Source of the DNA: Lachnospiraceae bacterium
GTDB lineage: Bacteria > Bacillota > Clostridia > Lachnospirales > Lachnospiraceae
Length of the DNA: 64,000 nt
Assembly (NCBI GenBank): GCA_029068555.1
Contig: JAIECJ010000121.1
Span: forward strand, 1 to 64,000
Direction of reading: 5' to 3'
Shown here: positions 9,239 to 19,047 of the stretch, one piece after another
Numbering within the stretch: position 1 is the first letter of the stretch
Layout: each line of letters begins with the position of its first letter
Translations under genes and position numbers: made by a program
Notes under the pieces: model-generated
Told to the model about the DNA's origin: nothing
The model's database searches: none
Seen by the model: the letters and a program-made list of their open reading frames with translations, nothing else

Positions 9239-10541
9239 TATATTGAAGAAAGCAGTAGGGATTCTTACGCATAACATAGGATTAAAGCTTCTTGCCGTTG
9301 TTGTCTCCTGCGGTCTGTGGTTTGTTGTGAACAGCATAACAGATCCGGTTGAAAAAAAGGTTTTTAACAATGTTTCTGTAGATATTGTTAATGAGGATAT
9401 GATAACAAGTGAGGGAAAGGTCTATGAGATTCTTGATGGAACAAATTATGTTAATGTAACCGTAATGGGAAAACGTTCTGTGCTGGATTATATTACGAAG
9501 GATGACCTTAAGGCTGTGGCTGATATGTCAAAACTTACATTCATGAATACAGTTGGAATTGAAGTATCAAGTACAAGAAATAATTCGGATTTGGATTTTA
9601 AAACGAATATTGACAATGTGAAGCTTTTGATAGAAAACAGGAAGAGTATTCAGAAATCAATTATTGCCTCTGCTTCCGGTGACCCGGCGGAAGGTTATGT
9701 GGTTGACAGGGCGCTGGCCAGCCCGAATGTTGTCAGGTTTTCCGGACCAGAGTCACTCATTATGCAGATTGACCATGTTGAGGCGGTAGCAAACATTGAG
9801 GGGGCTTCTTCTGATATTACTACCAGTGTTGATTTAAAGATTTATGATGCAGCAAACAATGAAATTAAGGGCAATTCCATTAAGATGAATATCTCTACGG
9901 TCAATGTGTCAGTGTCCATTCTTGCAACAAAAGAGGTTCCATTGGAGTTTACGATTCAGGGCGAGCCGGAAGAAGGATATATTGTGAGCAAGGATGTGGT
10001 CAGTGTTCCGGAAATGATACTGATAGCAGGAAGAAGCAGTGTGCTGGATGGTGTTTCCAGAATAACGGTTGCCGATCCTTCATTAAACGCGGAGAATCTG
10101 ACAGAAAGCACGACCAGCATTGTCAACATCAATAAGTATCTGCCAAGCGGTGTGCAGTTTGCAGACGGCAGCTTTAGCGGCAACGTGAGTGTCACGATTG
10201 AAATAGAGAAGCTTGTAACCAAGGAGCTTGAGATACCGGCAAGAAACTTTGCGGCTGGATATAAGCCGGAAGGTTTTCAGCTTACATTAAAGGAACTTGA
10301 GGACGAAGACAGCTATGTCATTCGAATTTCGGGAACGCAGGCGGCAGTGGATGTCATAAATGCCGAGGAGATAATCGGCGTTGTTGACATGAATCAAATC
10401 CGGGATAACCTGGGGCTGCAGGAATGGGCTGTCGGAAGCTATGAGGGCGATATCACATTTAATATTCCTGATAATGTGACACTTGTGGAAACTTACAAGA
10501 TGACAGTCGAACTTGGCGAAATCGAGGAAGATGCTGAGTAA
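9228..10541 (+). CDS. cdaR: YbbR-domain protein CdaR
   Basis: Single N-terminal TM and repeated YbbR-like modules (GDPAEGYVVDRALASPNVVRFSGP; GEPEEGYIVSKDVVSVPEMILIAG); cdaA-cdaR-glmM synteny. Confidence 0.92.
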   Translation: MKSSILKKAVGILTHNIGLKLLAVVVSCGLWFVVNSITDPVEKKVFNNVSVDIVNEDMITSEGKVYEILDGTNYVNVTVMGKRSVLDYITKDDLKAVADMSKLTFMNTVGIEVSSTRNNSDLDFKTNIDNVKLLIENRKSIQKSIIASASGDPAEGYVVDRALASPNVVRFSGPESLIMQIDHVEAVANIEGASSDITTSVDLKIYDAANNEIKGNSIKMNISTVNVSVSILATKEVPLEFTIQGEPEEGYIVSKDVVSVPEMILIAGRSSVLDGVSRITVADPSLNAENLTESTTSIVNINKYLPSGVQFADGSFSGNVSVTIEIEKLVTKELEIPARNFAAGYKPEGFQLTLKELEDEDSYVIRISGTQAAVDVINAEEIIGVVDMNQIRDNLGLQEWAVGSYEGDITFNIPDNVTLVETYKMTVELGEIEEDAE

Positions 10542-10605
10542 AGTATATGGTATATTGACAAAATAGATAGAAAGTGGGAAAGAAAAGGTTTGGAGGATTA
10601 GAGAT

Positions 10606-11955
10606 ATGGCTAGATTGTTTGGAACAGACGGAGTAAGGGGAGTGGCGAATGATGAGCTGACACCGCTGCTTGCAATGCAGCTGGGGCAGGCAGGCGCATA
10701 TGTGCTGTCAAAAGAAAATGCACACAAGCCGACAATTATGGTTGGGTGTGATACACGTATTTCCGGTGATATGCTGGCAAATGCCCTGATGGCGGGAGCC
10801 TGTTCGGTTGGCGCCAATGTCGTTTATGTAGGAGTTATCCCAACTCCAGCAATTGCCTATCTGACCAAGAAGTACAGAGTTGATGCAGGTGTCGTGATTT
10901 CAGCATCACACAATCCGGTAGAGTTTAATGGCATCAAGTTTTTTGATGGCAATGGGTTCAAGCTGCCTGATTCGCTGGAGGATGAGATAGAGGAACTGAT
11001 TAACATGGGCATGAAGGATGTTCAGTTTCCGACAGGACCAAGTGTTGGGAAAATAAAATACCGCACCGATGCAAGAGAAGAATATATTAATCACGCGGTG
11101 CGGGCGGTGTCTGTGGATTTGCAGGGAATGAAGATTGTAGTGGATTGTGCCGAGGGTGCGTCTCACTATACATCCGTTGAGACACTGAAAGAGCTGGGCG
11201 CAGAAATTGTTGCGATACACAATAATCCGGATGGGACAAATATTAATGCCAACTGCGGCTCAACGCATATGGGGGAGCTTCAGGCAAGAGTTGTATATGA
11301 GAAAGCAAATGTAGGGCTTGCTTTTGACGGAGATGCTGACAGGCTGCTTGCTGTGGATGAGAACGGGAAACAGGTGGACGGTGATGAGATTATGGCAATC
11401 ATTGGAAACCATATGAAAGCGAAGGGAACACTGAAGGACAATACAATTGTTGCGACTGTTATGAGCAATCTTGGTTTCTTCCTTATGGGTAAGGAAAAGG
11501 GAATCAATATCGAGCAGACTAAGGTAGGGGATAGATATGTGCTGGAAAGAATGCTTGAGATTGGCGCGAATCTTGGAGGCGAACAGTCAGGACACATTAT
11601 TTTCCTGGATGAAAATACGACAGGTGACGGACTGCTCAGTGCACTTCACCTTTTGCAGGTCATGGTTGAGACCGGAAAGCCTTTGTCGGAGCTTGCGACG
11701 GTTATGACAGTGCTTCCGCAGGCACTTGTAGGTGCGAAGGTGCCCAATCATAAAAAGGACAGCTACATGGAATATGCAGAGATTGCAGAGGCAATAGAGC
11801 ATGTGAGCGCCAAATTTGCGGATGAGGGAAGGGTTTTGATCAGACCTTCGGGAACAGAGCCGCTTGTGCGTGTAATGATTGAGGGGAAGGATCAGAATCT
11901 GATAGAAAAGGAAGCAAGAGAGCTTGCGGAGCTGATACAGAATGTGATGCTGTAA
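10606..11955 (+). CDS. glmM: Phosphoglucosamine mutase
   Basis: MARLFGTDGVRGVAND; VVISASHNPVEFNGIKFF; DGDADRLLAVDENG; RPSGTEPLVRVMIEG. Confidence 0.97.
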   Translation: MARLFGTDGVRGVANDELTPLLAMQLGQAGAYVLSKENAHKPTIMVGCDTRISGDMLANALMAGACSVGANVVYVGVIPTPAIAYLTKKYRVDAGVVISASHNPVEFNGIKFFDGNGFKLPDSLEDEIEELINMGMKDVQFPTGPSVGKIKYRTDAREEYINHAVRAVSVDLQGMKIVVDCAEGASHYTSVETLKELGAEIVAIHNNPDGTNINANCGSTHMGELQARVVYEKANVGLAFDGDADRLLAVDENGKQVDGDEIMAIIGNHMKAKGTLKDNTIVATVMSNLGFFLMGKEKGINIEQTKVGDRYVLERMLEIGANLGGEQSGHIIFLDENTTGDGLLSALHLLQVMVETGKPLSELATVMTVLPQALVGAKVPNHKKDSYMEYAEIAEAIEHVSAKFADEGRVLIRPSGTEPLVRVMIEGKDQNLIEKEARELAELIQNVML

Positions 11956-12028
11956 CCCAAGCTGTAACAGCACACAAACGCATTGGTGGAATCAGTGATA
12001 AAATTTCTAAGATACGGAGGTATGAGTT

Positions 12029-12292
12029 ATGGTTAGCCAGAAGGTAGTGGTTAAGAATCCAACGGGGCTGCATCTGCGTCCGGCCGGAATATTGTGTAAG
12101 GAAGCGATGCAGTTTGGATCGCTTATTACGTTTACATTTCGCGGAAATACGGCAAATGCAAAGAGTGTGCTCAGTGTACTTGGTGCATGTATTAAATGCG
12201 GAGATGAGATTGAAATATTTTGTGATGGTTCAGATGAGAACGAAGCCTTGTCCTATATCGTAAAGGTTATCGAGGATGGCTTAGGCGAGTAG
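12029..12292 (+). CDS. HPr-family phosphocarrier protein
   Basis: PTGLHLRPAG (His site) and AKSVLSVLGA (Ser site region), 87 aa. Confidence 0.88.
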   Translation: MVSQKVVVKNPTGLHLRPAGILCKEAMQFGSLITFTFRGNTANAKSVLSVLGACIKCGDEIEIFCDGSDENEALSYIVKVIEDGLGE

Positions 12293-12300
12293 AGCAAGTT

Positions 12301-12330
12301 ATCAGCCCGAAGCGTATTCGGGCTGATTTC
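12301..12330 (+). terminator. Strong hairpin/probable terminator after the HPr gene
   Basis: ATCAGCCCGAA-gcgta-TTCGGGCTGAT, perfect 11-bp stem, only a short T run (TTTC). Confidence 0.6.
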
Positions 12331-12442
12331 ATGTAAGGAACTGATTCTTCACGCTTCTCACATGGGAAATATATTGTCGGACGCATAGACTAAGGACTGT
12401 CGAGCAAAAATAAGATTGATAAGGCGGAAAGGAAAGAGAAAA

Positions 12443-13309
12443 GTGAATACAATAAAAAAGATAATTGTTACAGGGAGCAACGGACAGCTTGGACGCGCAA
12501 TTAACAGGGTCTATCAGAATAATGCGGAATATGAGTGTGTGAATACGGATGTTGGCGAATTGGACATCACAAATATTGATGCAGTGAACAGATTTATATT
12601 GGCGGTCAAGCCTTACGCGATTATAAACTGTGCAGCACACACAAATGTGAATGGATGTGAGACCGATATTGACAACGCATACAAAATAAATGCAATTGGC
12701 CCGAGAAACCTGGCAATTGCTGCGGAACGGTGCCACGCTAAGCTGATGCATATCTCCACGGACTATGTATTTGACGGACGGGCAGATGAGCCTTACACTG
12801 AGTTTTGTATGCCGAACCCACAGGCAGTCTATGGGAAGACGAAACTTGCAGGTGAAAATTTTGTGAAGGATTTTTCCAGGGAGTATTTTATTATCCGCAC
12901 AGCATGGCTCTACGGCGACGGGAAAAATTTTGTGAGGACAATGCTTGGCTTGTCAGAGAACCATGAAAGGGTTACGGTGGTCGGTGACCAGTTTGGATCC
13001 CCGACGAGTGCAGACGAGCTTGCAAAGGCGATTGCCTATCTGCTTCCGACAGATAATTTTGGGCTGTTTCACGGCACATGTGAGGGGATGACGAACTGGG
13101 CTGATTTTACGAGGGAGATATACAGGCTGGCAGGGAAGTCTACAGTGGTTGAAACGGTGACAACGGAGCAGTACGACAAAAATGCTGCTGGTATCGTGGC
13201 ACCAAGACCGGCATACTCTGTACTTGAGAATTATATGTTGAAGCTGACAACGGATTATATGTTTGCTGACTGGGAAAAGGCGATTGCAGAATATATAAAA
13301 AGCTTGTAA
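12443..13309 (+). CDS. rfbD: dTDP-4-dehydrorhamnose reductase-like (RmlD/RfbD) SDR protein; GTG start at 12443 likely
   Basis: IIVTGSNGQLGRAINRVY; AAHTNVNGCETD; HISTDYVFDG; YGKTKLAGE; rmlA/B/C not seen in window. Confidence 0.85.
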   Translation: MNTIKKIIVTGSNGQLGRAINRVYQNNAEYECVNTDVGELDITNIDAVNRFILAVKPYAIINCAAHTNVNGCETDIDNAYKINAIGPRNLAIAAERCHAKLMHISTDYVFDGRADEPYTEFCMPNPQAVYGKTKLAGENFVKDFSREYFIIRTAWLYGDGKNFVRTMLGLSENHERVTVVGDQFGSPTSADELAKAIAYLLPTDNFGLFHGTCEGMTNWADFTREIYRLAGKSTVVETVTTEQYDKNAAGIVAPRPAYSVLENYMLKLTTDYMFADWEKAIAEYIKSL

Positions 13310-13332
13310 GATTTGCATGGTAAAGGTATACT
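13304..13332 (+). promoter_or_regulatory. Putative sigma-A type promoter for gmd: TTGTAA-N17-TATACT
   Basis: TTGTAA 13304-13309 (overlapping the rfbD stop), TATACT 13327-13332, 17 nt spacer. Confidence 0.55.
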
Positions 13333-13375
13333 AAGAAAGAAAGTGTAAGATTTTGGAATTTTTTGTTTTTTCATA

Positions 13376-13432
13376 CGGCAGATTTGTGCTTATGACTAAA
13401 TTCGCAGATTTTGGCAAGAATGGAGGATTTAT
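13376..13432 (+). repeat. Copy A of a degenerate leader repeat (57 nt up to the ATG of gmd)
   Basis: cggcagatttgtgcttatgactaaattcgcagattttggcaagaatggaggatttat; aligns with copies at 22946, 33594 and 34898. Confidence 0.7.
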
Positions 13433-14521
13433 ATGAATAATGTTGCACTCATCACAGGTATTACGGGACAGGATGGCTCTTATCTGGCAGAATTTCTGCT
13501 TGAGAAAGGATATGAGGTTCACGGATTAATCAGACGGCACAGCATTTCCAATACGATGCGTATTGACCATCTGATAAAATCAGAATATTATAAGGTGAAG
13601 TTCTTTTTGCATTTTGCAGATACGACAGATTCATCGAACCTCATGCGGATTATAGGGGAAATCAGACCAACAGAGGTATATAATCTTGCGGCGCAGTCAC
13701 ATGTTGGCGTTTCTTTTGAAGTGCCTGAATATACGGCAGATGCGACAGGTGTCAGTACACTTAAGCTGCTTGAGGCAATCAGGGTGAACGGCGGAAACTG
13801 CAGATATTATCAGGCATCCACATCGGAACTTTTCGGCGGTCTTCCGGAGACGGCGCCGCAGAGTGAGGCGACACCATTTTATCCCAAGAGTCCTTATGGG
13901 GCGGCAAAACTGTATTCATACTGGATTACTGTGAATTATAGAGAATCCTACAATATGTTTACCTGTAATGGTATTCTGTTTAATCATGAGTCACCGAGGC
14001 GTGGTGAGAATTTTGTAACCAGGAAAATTACGCTTGCCATCGCGAATATAGCAGCCGGAAAGCAGGACAAGCTGTCACTCGGCAATATGAATGCAAAAAG
14101 AGACTGGGGATTTGCAGGAGATTATGTAGAAGGGATGTGGCTGATGCTGCAGCAGAAAGCTCCTGGAGACTATGTTCTTGCGACAAATGAGACACATACG
14201 GTGCGGCAGTTTGTGGAGGCTGCTTTTGCGGAGCTTGGCATCAAAATCCGTTGGGAAGGAGCCGGTGTGTACGAGAAAGGATACGATTCTGTGACAGGAA
14301 AACTTCTTGTCGACGTGAATCCTGAGTTTTATCGTCCGGCAGAGGTAGAGTTCCTGTGGGGAAACGCTGCCAAGGCAGAGAAAGAGCTTGGCTGGAAGCG
14401 CAGAGTTGACTTTAAGGGCCTTGTATCAATGATGATGGATGCGGATCTGCGTGCGATTGCAGGAGTGTCATGTGAGGAATACAGGATGAAAAGAAGTTTG
14501 GATGGAGGAAACGATGAATAA
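13433..14521 (+). CDS. gmd: GDP-mannose 4,6-dehydratase
   Basis: [59 protein letters not shown]. Confidence 0.96.
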   Translation: MNNVALITGITGQDGSYLAEFLLEKGYEVHGLIRRHSISNTMRIDHLIKSEYYKVKFFLHFADTTDSSNLMRIIGEIRPTEVYNLAAQSHVGVSFEVPEYTADATGVSTLKLLEAIRVNGGNCRYYQASTSELFGGLPETAPQSEATPFYPKSPYGAAKLYSYWITVNYRESYNMFTCNGILFNHESPRRGENFVTRKITLAIANIAAGKQDKLSLGNMNAKRDWGFAGDYVEGMWLMLQQKAPGDYVLATNETHTVRQFVEAAFAELGIKIRWEGAGVYEKGYDSVTGKLLVDVNPEFYRPAEVEFLWGNAAKAEKELGWKRRVDFKGLVSMMMDADLRAIAGVSCEEYRMKRSLDGGNDE

Positions 14522-15455
14522 ATCAGATAAAATCTATGTAGCAGGGCACAGGGGGCTTGTGGGTTCAGCTATTGTAAGAAACTTGAAAGCAAAGGGATAT
14601 GAGAATATAATAGGCAGGACACACTCAGAACTGGATCTTACAAATCAGCAGGCGGTCAGGGATTTCTTTGAGGCGGAGAAACCAGATGTGGTGGTGCTTG
14701 CCGCCGCAAAGGTCGGTGGGATTAACGCAAACAATACTATTCCGGCGGATTTTGCTTATGAAAATCTTCAGATACAGTGTAATGTTATTAAGTGCAGTCA
14801 TGATTATCATGTAAAAAAACTGCTGTTTTTGGGGAGTACCTGCATCTATCCGAAGATGGCGCCGCAGCCGATTCCGGAGGATGCGCTGCTTACAGGTTCC
14901 CTGGAGGAGACAAACGAGGCTTATGCCATTGCAAAGATAGCTGGTCTTGAGATGTGTAAGTTCTTTAAGAGACAGTATGGTGATGATTTTATCAGCTGTA
15001 TGCCGACGAATCTGTATGGACCATATGATAATTATGATTTGTCAGGCTCCCATGTTATGCCTGCGATGATTCGGAAGTTTCATGATGCAAAGATGAACAA
15101 ACTGCCGAGTGTGGAGCTGTGGGGGACAGGAACGCCGCAGCGAGAGTTTTTGTATGTTGACGATATGGCGGATGCCTGCGTTTTTCTGCTTGAAAACTAT
15201 GATGGGGAGCAGCATGTAAATATTGGAACCGGAAAGGATGTAACAATTAAGGAGCTGGCGGATACGGTTCAGCGCGTGGTCGGTTATCAGGGTGAAATTG
15301 TATGGAATGAGGATATGCCTGATGGTACTCCGAAAAAACTTACGGATGTGACAAAGCTTCACAAGCTTGGATGGAATCACAAGGTAGAGCTCGAGGAGGG
15401 CGTACAGCTTGCCTATGACTGGTTTAAGGAGAATGTGAACGAAGCCAGATTATAA
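14502..15455 (+). CDS. fcl: GDP-L-fucose synthase
   Basis: [54 protein letters not shown]. Confidence 0.95.
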   Translation: MEETMNKSDKIYVAGHRGLVGSAIVRNLKAKGYENIIGRTHSELDLTNQQAVRDFFEAEKPDVVVLAAAKVGGINANNTIPADFAYENLQIQCNVIKCSHDYHVKKLLFLGSTCIYPKMAPQPIPEDALLTGSLEETNEAYAIAKIAGLEMCKFFKRQYGDDFISCMPTNLYGPYDNYDLSGSHVMPAMIRKFHDAKMNKLPSVELWGTGTPQREFLYVDDMADACVFLLENYDGEQHVNIGTGKDVTIKELADTVQRVVGYQGEIVWNEDMPDGTPKKLTDVTKLHKLGWNHKVELEEGVQLAYDWFKENVNEARL

Positions 15456-15467
15456 AAGTGGAATTTT

Positions 15468-15848
15468 ATGATGATTAACATGGATGAAGGAAGTTTGCGG
15501 GTAAGGGTTTTCACACAGACTACATGTCAAATGGTTAATCTCGGGTTTCAGGCAAGACAAAGGGGGTACCGCTATCTGCGTGAGGCTGTCTGGGTAGCAT
15601 ACAGGGATTCCGCAGCATTAGAGGCAATCACAAAACGCTTGTACCCTGCAGTAGCGAAGCGTTTTGATACATCAGATAAACAGGTTGAACGTGCGATACG
15701 CAATGCGATAGAGACAGCGTGGATGCAGGGGGAGCCTGAAACCTTGAGGGCATTTTTCGGGGAGATTTATGGAGATGGGACGATAAGACCAACAAACAAG
15801 GAAGTTATCGACCGTTTGGTCAATTTTGTAAAGACCGATACAGTTTGA
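15468..15848 (+). CDS. Stand-alone Spo0A C-terminal (effector) domain-like DNA-binding protein
   Basis: GYRYLREAVWVAYRD...ITKRLYPAVAKRFDTSDKQVERAIRNAIETAW...RPTNKEVIDRLVNFV closely follows the Spo0A effector domain; no receiver domain. Confidence 0.82.
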   Translation: MMINMDEGSLRVRVFTQTTCQMVNLGFQARQRGYRYLREAVWVAYRDSAALEAITKRLYPAVAKRFDTSDKQVERAIRNAIETAWMQGEPETLRAFFGEIYGDGTIRPTNKEVIDRLVNFVKTDTV

Positions 15849-15874
15849 ACAGTTACAAATTGGAGGATATTTGT

Positions 15875-16816
15875 TTGAAGACATATGCAAAGACATTGAG
15901 CATTATTGTTCCTTGCTATAATGAGGAGGAGAGTGTTCCCCTTTTTTATGAGGAAGCAGTGAAGCAGGAAGCTTTTTTTCATGATAGGGATGTGGACTTT
16001 GAGTTTATCTTTGTGGATGATGGTTCAAAGGATGGTACAGTCAATGCGGTAAAGGCACTCAGGGCGAAAGACGAGAGGGTGCATCTGGTTTCCTTTTCAC
16101 GTAATTTTGGGAAAGAGTCAGCGATTATAGCCGGGCTTGAAAAGGCATTGGGGGACTTTACGGTTCTTATGGATGCCGATTTGCAGGATCCGCCGTCAAT
16201 TTTGCCGGAAATGTATGGATATATAGAGCGGGGTTATGATTCTGTTGCCACAAGGCGTGTAGACAGAAAGGGTGAACCGCCGATACGCTCTTTTTTTGCA
16301 AGAAGATTCTATGGATTGATGAGAAAAATATCAAAGACAGAGATTGTCGACGGGGCAAGGGATTACAGGCTGATGACAAGACAGGTAACAGATTCCATAT
16401 TGGCGATGAAAGAGTACAATCGTTTTTCAAAGGGAATTTTTGGATGGGTTGGATACAAAACCAAGTGGATTGAGTACGAAAATGTGCAACGTGCTGCCGG
16501 GGAGACGAAATGGTCATTTTGGAAATTGTTTTTATATTCCTTGGATGGGATTATGGCTTTTTCAACCGCGCCGTTATCCATCGCGTCAGTATTTGGCATC
16601 TTGTTCTGTTTTGTCGCATTTGTGTTTATGATATTTATTTTTGTCAGGGCACTGTTGTATGGGGATCCTGTTGCGGGGTGGCCGTCAATGATGTGTATTA
16701 TTTCCCTGATTGGCGGGGTGCAGCTGTTGTGTCTTGGCATTATGGGGCAATATATGAGCAAGATGTACATGGAAGTGAAAGACAGGCCAAAATATCTTGT
16801 TAAGGAAGAATTGTAA
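15875..16816 (+). CDS. GT2 family glycosyltransferase, GtrB/DPM-like with C-terminal TM segments (TTG start at 15875 likely)
   Basis: LSIIVPCYNEEESVPLFYEE; VDDGSKDGT; DADLQDPP; two C-terminal TM segments; TGGAGG Shine-Dalgarno before TTG. Confidence 0.9.
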   Translation: MKTYAKTLSIIVPCYNEEESVPLFYEEAVKQEAFFHDRDVDFEFIFVDDGSKDGTVNAVKALRAKDERVHLVSFSRNFGKESAIIAGLEKALGDFTVLMDADLQDPPSILPEMYGYIERGYDSVATRRVDRKGEPPIRSFFARRFYGLMRKISKTEIVDGARDYRLMTRQVTDSILAMKEYNRFSKGIFGWVGYKTKWIEYENVQRAAGETKWSFWKLFLYSLDGIMAFSTAPLSIASVFGILFCFVAFVFMIFIFVRALLYGDPVAGWPSMMCIISLIGGVQLLCLGIMGQYMSKMYMEVKDRPKYLVKEEL

Positions 16817-16818
16817 AC

Positions 16819-17613
16819 ATGTCGGAAAGTGGTTGGAATATGGAGAGTGGGCTTGTGAGCATTGTGGTTCCGGTTTACAATGCTGGGCGGTTTATCAGGG
16901 AGACAATCGGCTATGTCCAGGCACAGACTTATAGCAGGTGGGAGCTTCTGCTGGTAGATGACTGTTCCACAGACAATAGCAGAGAGCTGATAAACGAGGA
17001 AATAAAGAAGGATGAGCGTATAAGGCTTGTCACACTGAAGGAAAATAGCGGTGCTGCGAGGGCGAGGAACCGTGGTATAGAGGAGGCTTGTGGGCAGTAC
17101 ATATGTTTTTTGGATGCGGATGATATATGGATGCCGGATAAGCTTGGCGAAGAACTTGCACACTTGAAAGATATTCAGCAGACAGTAAGCTCCAGCGCAG
17201 GATTTGTGTTTACAGGATATGAGTTTGCGGATGAAACGGGCGCAGGACTTGGAAAAATTGTACATGTGCCAGAAAACATCAGCTACAAACAGGCATTGAA
17301 AAATACAACAATCTTTACGTCCACCGTGATGATTGACAGAACAATCATACCGGATGCAGATATTTATATGCCAGCTATTGCCAGCGAGGATACTGCGACA
17401 TGGTGGCAGATTTTGAAAAGGCATGGCGTGGGATATGGTCTGGATAAAAATCTGGTGAAATATAGAAGAAGCGCAAATACATTGTCGTCAAATAAACTGA
17501 CTGCAATCAAAAGAATATGGAATCTCTACCGCAGACAGGAGAAGCTTTCTGCTGCGGGCAGTGTGTACTGTATGTTCTTCTGGGCATTTCGGGCACTTTT
17601 CCGACGGCTGTGA
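16819..17613 (+). CDS. GT2 family glycosyltransferase
   Basis: VSIVVPVYNAGRFIRETIGYVQAQTYSRWELLLVDDCSTDNS; FLDADDIW. Confidence 0.92.
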   Translation: MSESGWNMESGLVSIVVPVYNAGRFIRETIGYVQAQTYSRWELLLVDDCSTDNSRELINEEIKKDERIRLVTLKENSGAARARNRGIEEACGQYICFLDADDIWMPDKLGEELAHLKDIQQTVSSSAGFVFTGYEFADETGAGLGKIVHVPENISYKQALKNTTIFTSTVMIDRTIIPDADIYMPAIASEDTATWWQILKRHGVGYGLDKNLVKYRRSANTLSSNKLTAIKRIWNLYRRQEKLSAAGSVYCMFFWAFRALFRRL

Positions 17614-17646
17614 TTTTCGCGATATAGGAGTAATGGAGGCTGGACA

Positions 17647-19047
17647 GTGGGACGCATAGAGGCAGCAAAAAGAACGATAATATTACAGATGTCGCTGATA
17701 GGACTTGTTTTTCAGACGGTTCTGTACATCTATGTCTGGCATAAGGTATATAATGATATCATGCAGAGCAGTATGTGGAGAAGCTTTCACAGAAAGGGCT
17801 TCTGGCTTTTGGCTGCTGTTTATTTCATACTGCTTTTGTTTTTCACGGCTACTTATGGCGGTCTCAAGGTGGGCTATCTGAAGCCGATGGATGTATTTTT
17901 TTCACAGGTGATTTCCCTGATTTGTACGAATATTGTATCCTACTTTCAGATATCGCTTTTGTCCTTGAAACTTGTCACGGCATATCCGCTGCTGTTGATG
18001 ATGCTTGGGCAGATTGTCGTGTCGGCGGGCTGGACATTTGTTAGTCACAAATTGTACCAGCGTTTCTTTCCGCCCAAAAATCTTTTGTTTATCAGCGGGA
18101 ACCGACCGACAGAGGACATCTTGGAAAAGTTTAAGACACGCAGGGATAAGTATAATATTACCAAATGTGTGTGCGAAAGTGAAGGGCAGCAGGCACTGGA
18201 AAAGGAGATTTTGACCTGTTATGATGGTGTTGTTTTGTGGGATATAGACACAGCGCTTAGAAATAAGCTGATGAAGTTCTGTTACAGCAGGGGAATCAGA
18301 ATCTATATGATGCCGAAGATTCCGGATATTATGATAAAAGGATCCGACCAGCTTCACCTGTTTGACACACCGATTTTACTCACAAGGGAGTATGCGATGA
18401 CCATTGAGCAGCGATGCGTCAAACGCCTGATTGATCTGGCTTGTGCGCTGGTTCTCATGGTGGTCACATCACCGTTTATGGCGGTCACTGCGATTGCGAT
18501 AAAGCTTTATGACGGAGGTCCGGTGCTGTATAAGCAGGTTCGCTGTACGCGCGATATGCGGGAATTTCAGATATTGAAATTTAGAAGTATGCGGACAGAT
18601 GCGGAGAAGGATGGTGTTGCAAGGCTTGCCGTCAAAAATGACAGCCGCATTACCCCGATTGGCAGGTTTATCAGGAAGGTGCGCATTGACGAGCTGCCGC
18701 AGCTTTTCAACATATTAAACGGAGAAATGTCGTTCATAGGGCCAAGACCCGAAAGACCTGAGATTATCAGGCAGTATCAGGAGGAGATGCCGGAGTTTAC
18801 GTTTCGGACGAAAGTGAAGGCGGGACTTGCGGGGTATGCGCAGGTCTATGGAAAGTACAATACAACGCCTTATGACAAACTGAAACTAGACATGTTTTAT
18901 ATTGAAAATTACAGTGTATGGCTTGATCTCAAGCTGATGCTTCTGACACTGAAAATCCTGTTCCAGTCTGAAAGCACGGAGGGCGTGGATGAGAATCAGA
19001 CAACCGCAATCAAAGCGAAAGAGGATGAGAAAGGGAGCCATGGATAA
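17647..19047 (+). CDS. Polyprenyl-phosphate sugar phosphotransferase (large WcaJ/WbaP-type phosphoglycosyltransferase)
   Basis: N-terminal TM segments, C-terminal KRLIDLACALVLMVVTSPFMAVTA...KFRSMRTDAEKDG...IDELPQLFNILNGEMSFIGPRPERPE. Confidence 0.92.
   Translation: MGRIEAAKRTIILQMSLIGLVFQTVLYIYVWHKVYNDIMQSSMWRSFHRKGFWLLAAVYFILLLFFTATYGGLKVGYLKPMDVFFSQVISLICTNIVSYFQISLLSLKLVTAYPLLLMMLGQIVVSAGWTFVSHKLYQRFFPPKNLLFISGNRPTEDILEKFKTRRDKYNITKCVCESEGQQALEKEILTCYDGVVLWDIDTALRNKLMKFCYSRGIRIYMMPKIPDIMIKGSDQLHLFDTPILLTREYAMTIEQRCVKRLIDLACALVLMVVTSPFMAVTAIAIKLYDGGPVLYKQVRCTRDMREFQILKFRSMRTDAEKDGVARLAVKNDSRITPIGRFIRKVRIDELPQLFNILNGEMSFIGPRPERPEIIRQYQEEMPEFTFRTKVKAGLAGYAQVYGKYNTTPYDKLKLDMFYIENYSVWLDLKLMLLTLKILFQSESTEGVDENQTTAIKAKEDEKGSHG

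Noticed and set aside
10555-10605. TTGACA at 10555 as a promoter -35 for glmM
   Set aside because: No acceptable -10 hexamer at 16-18 nt; the cdaA-cdaR-glmM operon structure makes it unnecessary.
16363-17424. 353-aa minus-strand ORF opposite two GT2 genes
   Set aside because: Antisense to strongly supported glycosyltransferases; no protein motifs.
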